A DNA stretch of 60,459 nt from Blautia sp. (GTDB lineage Bacteria; Bacillota; Clostridia; Lachnospirales; Lachnospiraceae). The stretch covers positions 1 to 60,459 of the forward strand of contig JARIAR010000052.1 of NCBI GenBank assembly GCA_029257805.1. Reading direction: 5' to 3'. Below the pieces are notes generated by a model, which searched no databases, was not told where the DNA came from, and saw nothing but the letters and a program-made list of their open reading frames with translations. Of the stretch, positions 54,403 to 60,459 are shown one piece after another (position 1 is the stretch's first letter; every line of letters starts with the position of its first letter). A program made the position numbers and the translations under genes.

Positions 54403-54452
54403 AAAGCCTTTGTATAGAATCAGCTTCCTACTGTTCTATAACAAAGACTTTT
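54403..54452 (-). terminator. Terminator of csoR-mrp
   Basis: On the minus strand AAAGTCTTTGTTATAGAA (54452-54434 side) pairs with TTCTATACAAAGGCTTT, followed by further T residues; about 16 bp with one mismatch and one wobble. Confidence 0.85.
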
Positions 54453-54469
54453 TTCTAATCATATTATTT

Positions 54470-55297
54470 TTACTGTGGCATTACTGCATCTGCTGCCTGG
54501 ATATAAACATTTTCAATTTCATCAAATGCACCGGAATCCGCTTTTGAAGCATACTCCATGTCAATCGGCATTTTTCCAAGAACTGGTGCTTTCAGTTCTT
54601 CTGCAATAGCATCAATATTGCTCTCTCCAAAAATCTTAATTTCTTTTCCGCAATCCGGACATTTTACAAAACTGTAGTTTTCTACAATTCCAAGAACCGG
54701 AACTTTCATCATTTCTGCCATATTAAATGCCTTTTTCACAATCATCTTCACCAGATCCTGAGGAGAAGTTACCACAACTACACCATCAATCGGAAGCGAC
54801 TGGAAAACAGTAAGCGGAACATCTCCTGTTCCCGGAGGCATATCTACAAATAAATAATCCAAATCTCCCCAGATTACGTCTGTCCAGAACTGTTTTACCA
54901 TATTTGCCAGAATTGGGCCTCTCCAGATGACCGGAGTATCTTCTGTTGGGAGCAGAAGATTAATGGACATGATCTTAATTCCATTTTTTGTCTCCATAGG
55001 ATAAATCCCGTTATCATCAGCCTGCGCCGCACCTGTTACTCCATACATCTTAGGAATGGATGGTCCTGTAATATCTGCATCCATAATTCCTACTTTATAT
55101 CCTTTTGCCGCCATTCTGTTTGCAAGAGAGCCGGTAACAAAGGATTTACCTACACCGCCTTTTCCACTTACAACTCCGATAACATGTTTCACTTCAGAAA
55201 ATACATTCAATGTTTCCTGTAAACTTTTCTGTTCCTTATGTGAACATCCCTCACAACTTGTTTTGTCACAAGTTGTACTGCTACATTCTTTTGCCAT
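54470..55297 (-). CDS. mrp: Mrp/NBP35-family iron-sulfur carrier ATPase
   Basis: This 275-residue P-loop protein has the deviant Walker A GKGGVGKS, DADITGPSIPKMYG, DMPPGTGDVPLT and the cluster-binding pair CPDC. Four further N-terminal cysteines (residues 5-22: C-x4-C-x4-C-x2-C) resemble the NBP35-type N-terminal cluster site. It assembles or transfers 4Fe-4S clusters. The CsoR-like repressor gene lies 22 bases upstream, so they form one operon. Confidence 0.93.
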   Translation of the reverse strand: MAKECSSTTCDKTSCEGCSHKEQKSLQETLNVFSEVKHVIGVVSGKGGVGKSFVTGSLANRMAAKGYKVGIMDADITGPSIPKMYGVTGAAQADDNGIYPMETKNGIKIMSINLLLPTEDTPVIWRGPILANMVKQFWTDVIWGDLDYLFVDMPPGTGDVPLTVFQSLPIDGVVVVTSPQDLVKMIVKKAFNMAEMMKVPVLGIVENYSFVKCPDCGKEIKIFGESNIDAIAEELKAPVLGKMPIDMEYASKADSGAFDEIENVYIQAADAVMPQ

Positions 55298-55319
55298 TTC
55301 TATTCTCCTTTTTATTTTT

Positions 55320-55709
55320 TTATTTCACAAACCTATCTATTGCCTTCTCCAGCTCTTTAATAGCTTCCTGATCACCGTGTTCCACAGCATCAACAATGCA
55401 GTGTTCTATATGATCCTGCAAAATAATTTTGCCTGTATTATTAATGGCGGATTTCACAGCAGAAAGCTGTATGAGCACTTCACTACAATCTCTTCCGTCT
55501 TCTACCATTCTCCGAATAGATTCCATATGCCCAATTGCTCTGGACAGCCGGTTCAGCACGGCTTTCGTATGAGCATGGCTGTGCACATGTCCATGCGGTC
55601 CGTGAGAATGCACATGTCCTTCATGTATGTTACTTTCATCTTCATGACTATGTTCTATCACGGTTCCATCTTCCATAACATGAATATGTTTTTCATTTTC
55701 CTGGCTCAT
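55320..55709 (-). CDS. CsoR/FrmR-type metal-sensing repressor with histidine-rich extension
   Basis: This 129-residue all-helical repressor has the CsoR triad Cys75-His100-Cys104, spaced exactly as in copper-sensing CsoR (C36-H61-C65). The helices are AVLNRLSRAIGHMESIRRMVEDGRDC and later. An N-terminal extension of ~47 residues holds 13 histidines in HxH repeats (HVHSHGPHGHVHSHAH), a likely extra metal store. ATG 55709 has GGAGG upstream. Cu(I) or Ni/Co sensing is inferred; no copper ATPase is nearby. Confidence 0.88.
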   Translation of the reverse strand: MSQENEKHIHVMEDGTVIEHSHEDESNIHEGHVHSHGPHGHVHSHAHTKAVLNRLSRAIGHMESIRRMVEDGRDCSEVLIQLSAVKSAINNTGKIILQDHIEHCIVDAVEHGDQEAIKELEKAIDRFVK

Positions 55710-55722
55710 TTCTTTCCTCCAT

Positions 55723-55740
55723 TCCATTAAAACCAATGGA
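55723..55740. promoter_or_regulatory. Inverted repeat in the csoR leader, candidate operator
   Basis: TCCATT (55723-55728), six bases, AATGGA (55735-55740). It lies between the predicted transcript start (about 55752) and the csoR-like start codon. It lacks the G-C tracts typical of known CsoR operators. Confidence 0.3.
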
Positions 55741-55758
55741 TTTATTTGCGTACCTTTT

Positions 55759-55787
55759 ATTATACCAAATTATCAAATTTCTGTAAA
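55759..55787 (-). promoter_or_regulatory. Promoter of the csoR-mrp operon
   Basis: TTTACA (55787-55782), 17 bp, TATAAT (55764-55759). The -35 lies within the last codons of the preceding small gene. Confidence 0.7.
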
Positions 55788-56000
55788 GGAGCAGCGCTGT
55801 TTTATCTGGGAAGTTAAAATGTCAAAAATAATTGTCCCGTCTTCTAAAACTGTTTTCTCAAAAGAAACTTCTTCTCCTTTAAATTTTTCTTTCACATAAG
55901 TCTCCGGATCTTCTATTTCCACTTCCTCTACCAGTACATCTCTCATCTGATTCCTTGGACATTTATTAAAAATCTCCCATATAACTTCATATTCTTTCAT
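55773..56000 (-). CDS. Conserved small protein of unknown function
   Basis: This 75-residue acidic protein starts MKEYEVIWEIFNKCPRNQ at ATG 56000 (GGGGAG upstream); the longer frame from 56072 runs into the promoter and is rejected. No signal or membrane segment is present. One CxR motif (NKCPRNQ) and a C-terminal cysteine (KQRCSFTEI) are the only notable residues. Function is unknown. It has its own perfect promoter, so expression is probably steady. Confidence 0.75.
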   Translation of the reverse strand: MKEYEVIWEIFNKCPRNQMRDVLVEEVEIEDPETYVKEKFKGEEVSFEKTVLEDGTIIFDILTSQIKQRCSFTEI

Positions 56001-56031
56001 ATCTCCCCATCCTTCCCGTTTTCCTATCATT

Positions 56032-56060
56032 ATTATAATTATTTTGTTGTTTTTTGTCAA
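56032..56060 (-). promoter_or_regulatory. Promoter of the small protein, perfect consensus
   Basis: TTGACA (56060-56055), 17 bp, TATAAT (56037-56032). It is back to back with the xpt promoter. Confidence 0.88.
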
Positions 56061-56066
56061 AAATAA

Positions 56067-56095
56067 TTGCATCTCAGGACATTATAGCGTATTAT
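56067..56095 (+). promoter_or_regulatory. xpt promoter
   Basis: TTGCAT (56067-56072), 17 bp, TATTAT (56090-56095). The ~45-base leader is too short for a purine riboswitch. Confidence 0.7.
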
Positions 56096-56147
56096 AGATA
56101 TAATTCTTAAATAAAGACATAATAGAAAATTTAAAGGAGAGGAAATC

Positions 56148-56720
56148 ATGCAACTTTTAAAAAACAGAATCCTAAAGGACGGTATCGTAAAACCGGGAAA
56201 TGTTTTAAAAGTAGATAGTTTTTTGAACCATCAGATGGATATTGCTCTCATCAATGAAATAGGCAAAGAATTCAAAGCCCGTTTTGCAGACTGTCCCATC
56301 ACCAAAATTCTCACTATTGAAGCTTCCGGAATCGGCATCGCCTGTATCGTTGCCCAGTATTTTGGAGTTCCCGTGGTATTCGCAAAAAAAGCCCAGAGTA
56401 TCAATCTGGATGGAGAAATGTATACTACAAAAGTAGAATCTTTTACCCACAAAAAAGTATATGATGTTATTTTATCCAAGAAATTTCTTGGTCCTGAAGA
56501 TCATGTCCTTTTAATAGATGACTTTCTTGCTAATGGCTGTGCTCTTCTTGGCCTTATTGATATTGTAAAAAAATCAGGTGCCACTTTAGAGGGAGCTGGA
56601 ATTGTAATTGAAAAAGGGTTCCAGTGTGGTGGACAGCAAATTCGTAATATGGGCATTCGTCTGGAATCTCTTGCAATCATTGAGTCCATGACAGATACAT
56701 CTCTTACATTTCGAGAATAA
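56148..56720 (+). CDS. xpt: Xanthine phosphoribosyltransferase
   Basis: This 190-residue salvage enzyme converts xanthine and PRPP to XMP. It starts [29 protein letters not shown], as in Xpt, and has the PRPP-binding motif [11 protein letters not shown] and [10 protein letters not shown]. Unlike B. subtilis xpt there is no purine riboswitch and no pbuX permease downstream. Confidence 0.96.
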   Translation: MQLLKNRILKDGIVKPGNVLKVDSFLNHQMDIALINEIGKEFKARFADCPITKILTIEASGIGIACIVAQYFGVPVVFAKKAQSINLDGEMYTTKVESFTHKKVYDVILSKKFLGPEDHVLLIDDFLANGCALLGLIDIVKKSGATLEGAGIVIEKGFQCGGQQIRNMGIRLESLAIIESMTDTSLTFRE

Positions 56721-56740
56721 TCTATCTTTATCATCATAAA

Positions 56741-56786
56741 AACCGCAGCTTCCGGGATGATCAAAATTCCCTTTAGCTGCGGTTTC
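56741..56786. terminator. Bidirectional terminator between xpt and the sugar-binding lipoprotein
   Basis: AAACCGCAGCT (56741-56751) pairs perfectly with AGCTGCGGTTT (56776-56786), with GGGA/TCCC inside and T-rich tails on both strands. Confidence 0.9.
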
Positions 56787-56788
56787 TT

Positions 56789-58090
56789 TTAATTTACTTT
56801 ATTCAGAAGTGTTCGTTTCTTATCTGTTTCAGAAGATTCTGTCGCCTTCGGTTCTTCCGTCACTTTTGGTTCCTCTGTTACCTCCGGTTCTTCTGTCGGA
56901 TCCGGTTCCAGCTGCTCTTCTGTATAATACCCGTTATCAATAAGCATTTCATAATTATCTTTATCAATTAACTCTGCATTACTTGTATATGTCCCGATAA
57001 TCTTTTTCCCGTTATCATACTGCTCATAATCTGTTACTTCCGGCTTATCTCCGGAAAGATATGTAAGTACCATTTCTGCACAATCTTCTGCAAGTGTCCG
57101 TCTGTCTAAAAACATGGTAAAACCAACTTCCTCTGCGGCTATCTTTTTTATCACATCCACTTCACTTCCAACACCTGTAAGATATGGTATTTCGCCTGTT
57201 TCTGTCAATACACCTTTTTCTGTCAAACTTTCAAATGCCGCATATGCAAATTTATCGCTAGCAGTACATACGATATCCAGTTTCTGACCATTCTGATAGT
57301 ATTCATCTAAAATACCTTCTATTTTCTGCTTTGCCGTTTCTTCACTCCAACGCATAACAGCCGTATCATCAAAAGATGTCTTCTGTGACTGACTTACAAG
57401 GGTTCCATCATCAAAATAACTTTGCAAAACTTCCATAATTCCGTTATACAGAAAAAGAGAACGGCTCTCATCTGGCGATCCCATTAAAAACTCGATATTA
57501 TAAGATTGTTTATTTTCTTTTGCTTTATCCAGTTCCTTGTCTTTTACAATTTTCTCGCCAATCATCTGTCCCACTTTGCGCATATCAAATGTAACATAAT
57601 ACTTCACAGCATCCGTATCCATGATCAACGTATCATACGCAAAAACAGGAATAGAATTTTCTTTTGCCTGCATTAAAGACTCTGCTAATCCATACGGCTC
57701 AACAGGAGCGATTACAAGAGCTGATACTTCTGATTTCAAAATTTCCTGTATTTGTTCATTCTGTCGTGCAGAATCATTATCTGCGAAATAGACTTCTACC
57801 TCGTATTCATTGGAATTTAATTCTTTTTGCAGAATATCTGCATCAGCTTTCCATTGTTCATCTGTCTCTTCTGACGGAAAAAGAATTCCAACTTTTCCTT
57901 TTGTTTCTTCTGCAGGTTCTTCCTTCGCTTCTTCGTTTGTTTCTTCCTGTGTTTCTTCTCCCTGTCCCTCTTTTTCTGTAACTTCACTTTCATTTGCAGC
58001 TTCTGTTGCTTCCTTACTGCCGCCACATCCAGCGAAAAGAGAAAAAGAGAAAGACAGTCCCACCAACAGCATGGCTGCTCTTTTTTTCAT
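56789..58090 (-). CDS. Sugar-binding lipoprotein (periplasmic-binding-protein type 4), orphan
   Basis: This 433-residue protein has a lipoprotein signal (residues 1-~21, lipobox LFAGC) and a Glu/Thr-rich linker (about 25-65). A ribose/galactose-type binding domain follows (about 65-385; VGILFPSEETDEQWKADADIL, ALVIAPVEPYGLAESL, IPVFAYDTLI, DKFAYAAFESL). The tail has EEPEVTEEPKVTEEPKATE repeats. ATG 58090 has AGAGGA upstream. No permease or ATPase is adjacent, so it may serve a transporter elsewhere or act as a receptor (inference). Confidence 0.88.
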   Translation of the reverse strand: MKKRAAMLLVGLSFSFSLFAGCGGSKEATEAANESEVTEKEGQGEETQEETNEEAKEEPAEETKGKVGILFPSEETDEQWKADADILQKELNSNEYEVEVYFADNDSARQNEQIQEILKSEVSALVIAPVEPYGLAESLMQAKENSIPVFAYDTLIMDTDAVKYYVTFDMRKVGQMIGEKIVKDKELDKAKENKQSYNIEFLMGSPDESRSLFLYNGIMEVLQSYFDDGTLVSQSQKTSFDDTAVMRWSEETAKQKIEGILDEYYQNGQKLDIVCTASDKFAYAAFESLTEKGVLTETGEIPYLTGVGSEVDVIKKIAAEEVGFTMFLDRRTLAEDCAEMVLTYLSGDKPEVTDYEQYDNGKKIIGTYTSNAELIDKDNYEMLIDNGYYTEEQLEPDPTEEPEVTEEPKVTEEPKATESSETDKKRTLLNKVN

Positions 58091-58138
58091 AGTCCTATCC
58101 TCTCTGTTTGCCTGTTTCATTTTTTATTTACAAGAAAA

Positions 58139-58174
58139 TAAGGTGTCAAAAGCGTATCCGCTTTCGGCACCTTA
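58139..58174 (-). terminator. Terminator of the rubredoxin gene
   Basis: On the minus strand TAAGGTGCCGAAAGCG (58174-58159) pairs with CGCTTTTGACACCTTA (58154-58139) with two mismatches, then TTTTC. Confidence 0.85.
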
Positions 58175-58186
58175 TAAACCAGCTGC

Positions 58187-58348
58187 TTATTCTGCCGGTA
58201 CGAATTCTTCTTTACCAAGTCCACAAACCGGACATACCCAATCTTCCGGAAGATCTTCAAAAGCTGTTCCTGGTTCAATTCCGTTATCTGGATCTCCTAA
58301 TTCTGGGTCATATACATATCCACATGGTTCACATTCATATTTCTGCAT
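58187..58348 (-). CDS. Rubredoxin
   Basis: This 53-residue electron carrier binds one iron by four cysteines: Cys6 and Cys9 in [12 protein letters not shown], Cys39 and Cys42 in [11 protein letters not shown]. The aromatic and Asp/Gly loops ([15 protein letters not shown]) are typical. In anaerobes it feeds electrons to peroxide- or oxygen-detoxifying enzymes. It is a single gene with its own promoter and terminator, and an AAAGGAG site. Confidence 0.96.
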   Translation of the reverse strand: MQKYECEPCGYVYDPELGDPDNGIEPGTAFEDLPEDWVCPVCGLGKEEFVPAE

Positions 58349-58429
58349 AAAACATAACTCCTTTCATTCTATATTCTTATTTTCAAAAAGACATTCCATC
58401 GTCTATACAAATCTTCTTTGTACATGGTC

Positions 58430-58458
58430 ATTATACAATCGAACTCTTTCTTTTGCAA
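58430..58458 (-). promoter_or_regulatory. Rubredoxin promoter
   Basis: TTGCAA (58458-58453), 17 bp, TATAAT (58435-58430). Confidence 0.82.
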
Positions 58459-58496
58459 GTCTTTTTTTACCCAAATTTCTGTTAAATATGCAGATT

Positions 58497-58534
58497 AAAA
58501 TAATACAGCGACTCGAAAGCCGCTGCATTATTTT
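58497..58534 (-). terminator. Terminator of the GH2 gene
   Basis: AAAATAATACAGCG (58497-58510) pairs with CGCTGCATTATTTT (58521-58534) with one mismatch. T4 closes the arm on the minus strand, eight bases after the stop codon. Confidence 0.85.
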
Positions 58535-58542
58535 ATATTCTA

Positions 58543-60459
58543 TTAACGAACAAATTTCGCATCTGCCCATACTGATGGTGCATTGGAATAAATAAAGATA
58601 TCTGGCTGTTCATCTGGAACCGCAACAATTTTTAACTCACTTGCTCCTTCTACATCTACAACCACCTGTTCCATTGGTGTATCTGCATGTACTTCTCCTG
58701 TAGATGCTTTTAATTCTCCATCCACATAAAATTCATATGATTTTACAAATACTTCTTCATTGGAAATATCATCCTGATCTAACCCAACAAATGTTTCAAA
58801 AGTCTTAAATCCTTTGTCTTTAATATCAAATATGAATTCACATGCTTTAGATGACCCAATTCCTTTTTCAAACTCTTTTACTTCTCCTTTTTCATCTAAG
58901 AGATGAATCTTTGTCTTATTTAAGGAACGGTCTCTTGCCACTTCTCCCCATCCGGAAGACACCTCTTTTGTAAGCGGATCCCTTCCTGGAGTCACAAATG
59001 CTGTATACTTCATATCACTGGCATATACAGCATCTTCTTTCTCAAGATGAATGGTATATGTCTGATCTTTTCCCAGATCATTTGTTCCATGAACGATCAC
59101 ATCTCCTGGTACTGTCTCTGGCATCTCTACTTTCACATCCACATTTTCACTTACCGGTACTGCTGTCACTTCCGGAACTTTTCCATCCGGAAGTTTTACT
59201 GTGTATTCGTATTTCTCTGTAAAGAATTCGTTAAACGCTGTATCCAGATATGTATCCTTCATAGATTCCCCATTAATCAGGATATCCTTCACAGTTCCAT
59301 CACTGTAAACTTTTTTGCTGTCTTCCGTAGCAATCTCTTTTGTAAATCCTGTTACTGGATGAAGACGATATTCATATTCATAGGAATGGTTTGCTCTCAC
59401 AAGATATTCATCGTGCGGCCATGCTCCCCATGTAGTATCTCCACCAAGTCCCTGCTGAACTTTATTGATCTTAAAGGAAATACTTTCATCTTTCTGAAGT
59501 TCATATGCATGTCTGGTCTCTGACAGTTCCTGATCTGTATAACGAAGTGCATTAAATTCAAAATCTTTTCCTGCACTTGCCATAAATCCATTTCCTTCAT
59601 CGTCTGTTAAGGCCACCCATGAAACACCGGTTCTGGTTCCTGTCTCACCCGGTGTTTCATATGGAACATATAAATCTTCTGCTGTTGTTTCGTAAATCCC
59701 CTTAAATGCCCCAGTCTTGCGATCAATATAATTTTCCTGCGGACCACATCCAAAATATGTAATGTTATTATATTTTGCCGGCACCTTCATCACAGTCCCA
59801 ACCAATGGAATTACATCATAAGAATCCGATGGCATAATCTGATTTTCTACGGTGATATCACCATTACCATAAATCACATACCCAGTCGCATAAGGCACAT
59901 CATTCCCTAAGGTTCCTTTTACATTAATGCGAAGAACACCATCTGCAATGTTTTCTGCAACAACAGACTCCACTGTACGATTTTTTCCAGCTTTTGCCCA
60001 CTCTTTAGAGAATCCAGAAAGAGAAGAGGCTCTGTCATTTTCATTCATTGCACGGGCAAAATTCGGTTCCAACGGAGCATCCAGAAGTTCATTTTCCTGA
60101 TATATATAGGAAGTCAGTGCTCCTGTCTCTTTGTTTACAACTGCTTTAAATCCTTCTCCTGATACTGTGAAATCTGTGTCGCTTTCTTCTGCTTTTATAG
60201 GTGACAGAGAAGTTATATCTTCTGCCTTTACAGCTTCCTCACTTCCATCAAGTCGGAGCTGCTCTTCGATCACATGATGGCCTGCCTTTGCCCATTCTGT
60301 ATCTTCTTTTAATACAAACGCACAGGTAAGATGATACTGTGAGCCTGCTTTTTTCTCAAAATCCTCAATAGAAAGTTTTACCTCTCCTGACGCAAGAGGT
60401 GCAATATCTACCTCTTCTGTTCCACTCTGGATCTCATAACCATCCTCTGTCAACGTCCA
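58543..60459 (-). CDS. Beta-galactosidase-like GH2 enzyme, C-terminal part (5' end beyond window)
   Basis: The frame stays open to the right edge, giving the last 638 residues. The first ~375 resemble the beta-galactosidase small-chain region (domain 5: FKAVVNKETGALTSYIYQENELLDAPLEPNFARAMNENDR, YFGCGPQENYIDRKTGAFKGIYE, GNGFMASAGKDFEFNALRYT, TTWGAWPHDEYLV). Then come one or two beta-sandwich repeats and a C-terminal NPCBM-like carbohydrate-binding module (YTAFVTPGRDP, FVGLDQDD, PDIFIYSNAPSVWADAKFVR). No LPxTG anchor is present. The catalytic domain lies outside the window, so the specificity is open. The extra domains suggest a large secreted enzyme. Confidence 0.85.
   Translation of the reverse strand, partial: WTLTEDGYEIQSGTEEVDIAPLASGEVKLSIEDFEKKAGSQYHLTCAFVLKEDTEWAKAGHHVIEEQLRLDGSEEAVKAEDITSLSPIKAEESDTDFTVSGEGFKAVVNKETGALTSYIYQENELLDAPLEPNFARAMNENDRASSLSGFSKEWAKAGKNRTVESVVAENIADGVLRINVKGTLGNDVPYATGYVIYGNGDITVENQIMPSDSYDVIPLVGTVMKVPAKYNNITYFGCGPQENYIDRKTGAFKGIYETTAEDLYVPYETPGETGTRTGVSWVALTDDEGNGFMASAGKDFEFNALRYTDQELSETRHAYELQKDESISFKINKVQQGLGGDTTWGAWPHDEYLVRANHSYEYEYRLHPVTGFTKEIATEDSKKVYSDGTVKDILINGESMKDTYLDTAFNEFFTEKYEYTVKLPDGKVPEVTAVPVSENVDVKVEMPETVPGDVIVHGTNDLGKDQTYTIHLEKEDAVYASDMKYTAFVTPGRDPLTKEVSSGWGEVARDRSLNKTKIHLLDEKGEVKEFEKGIGSSKACEFIFDIKDKGFKTFETFVGLDQDDISNEEVFVKSYEFYVDGELKASTGEVHADTPMEQVVVDVEGASELKIVAVPDEQPDIFIYSNAPSVWADAKFVR

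Noticed and set aside
55339..55680. CRISPR-like or tandem repeat because of repeated CAT/CAC triplets
   Set aside because: The repeats are histidine codons of the CsoR extension; there are no spaced direct repeats.
56096..56147. Purine riboswitch before xpt
   Set aside because: The leader is only about 45 bases and lacks the three-stem purine aptamer; a plain promoter and ribosome site suffice.
56800..56900. Short tandem DNA repeat
   Set aside because: It encodes the EEP-x-VTEEP protein repeat in the lipoprotein tail and is a coding repeat, not a mobile or regulatory element.
57810..58595. Plus-strand ORF of 261 codons across rubredoxin and the lipoprotein start
   Set aside because: It is antisense to two well-supported genes and crosses two terminators; Ser-rich composition reflects the Glu-rich linker on the other strand.

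Overview
The window is AT-rich, tightly packed DNA from a spore-forming, anaerobic gut Firmicute, most likely of the family Lachnospiraceae. The basis is the spoIIGA-sigE pair, a CotJC spore-coat fragment, class III glutamine synthetase, a single-chain PurL, rubredoxin, several glycan-utilisation genes, and near-consensus TTGACA/TATAAT promoters with strong GGAGG ribosome sites. I cannot assign a genus from sequence alone. Most genes are on the minus strand. The plus-strand exceptions are the recombinase and cotJC fragment, a two-component system, aroE, a LysR regulator and xpt.

Layout. 1-2223 is the right end of a mobile element: a large serine recombinase stops 27-33 bases before the 3' part of a spore-coat gene (cotJC) whose 5' part is missing. 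2272-5429 holds a cation/proton antiporter behind a fluoride riboswitch, then a PflX-type radical SAM gene overlapping a DUF134-NifX metal-binding regulator. 5556-14067 is a glycan locus: glycoside hydrolase, two ABC permeases and a binding protein, divergent from a YesM/YesN-type sensor kinase and response regulator. 14085-20451 holds threonine aldolase, aroF behind a Phe/Tyr leader-peptide attenuator, sigE-spoIIGA under a Spo0A-type promoter, and divergent aroD/aroE. 20518-25210 holds thrS with its T-box, YdcF, SEC-C and HAD proteins and a possible 16-residue ORF. 25286-28764 is purC-purB-purA. 28955-35101 holds an amino-acid ABC transporter, DegV, an S41 protease and ftsEX. 35215-38681 holds an alpha-galactosidase and a CdaR-type regulator. 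38889-43951 holds OPT transporter-PqqD and MoxR-VWA pairs. 44008-48227 holds a lipid kinase, glutamine synthetase III, a HAD phosphatase and two tRNAs. 48429-56720 holds purL, LysR, a nitronate monooxygenase-like enzyme, Mrp, a CsoR-like repressor, a conserved small protein and xpt. 56789-60459 holds an orphan sugar-binding lipoprotein, rubredoxin and the 3' part of a secreted GH2 enzyme that runs off the right edge.

The strongest non-coding signals are four cis-regulatory RNAs or promoters that can be read directly: the fluoride riboswitch, the aromatic leader-peptide attenuator with a matching antiterminator, the threonyl T-box, and the Spo0A-box promoter with a 21-bp spacer. No CRISPR array, rRNA or complete insertion sequence is visible.
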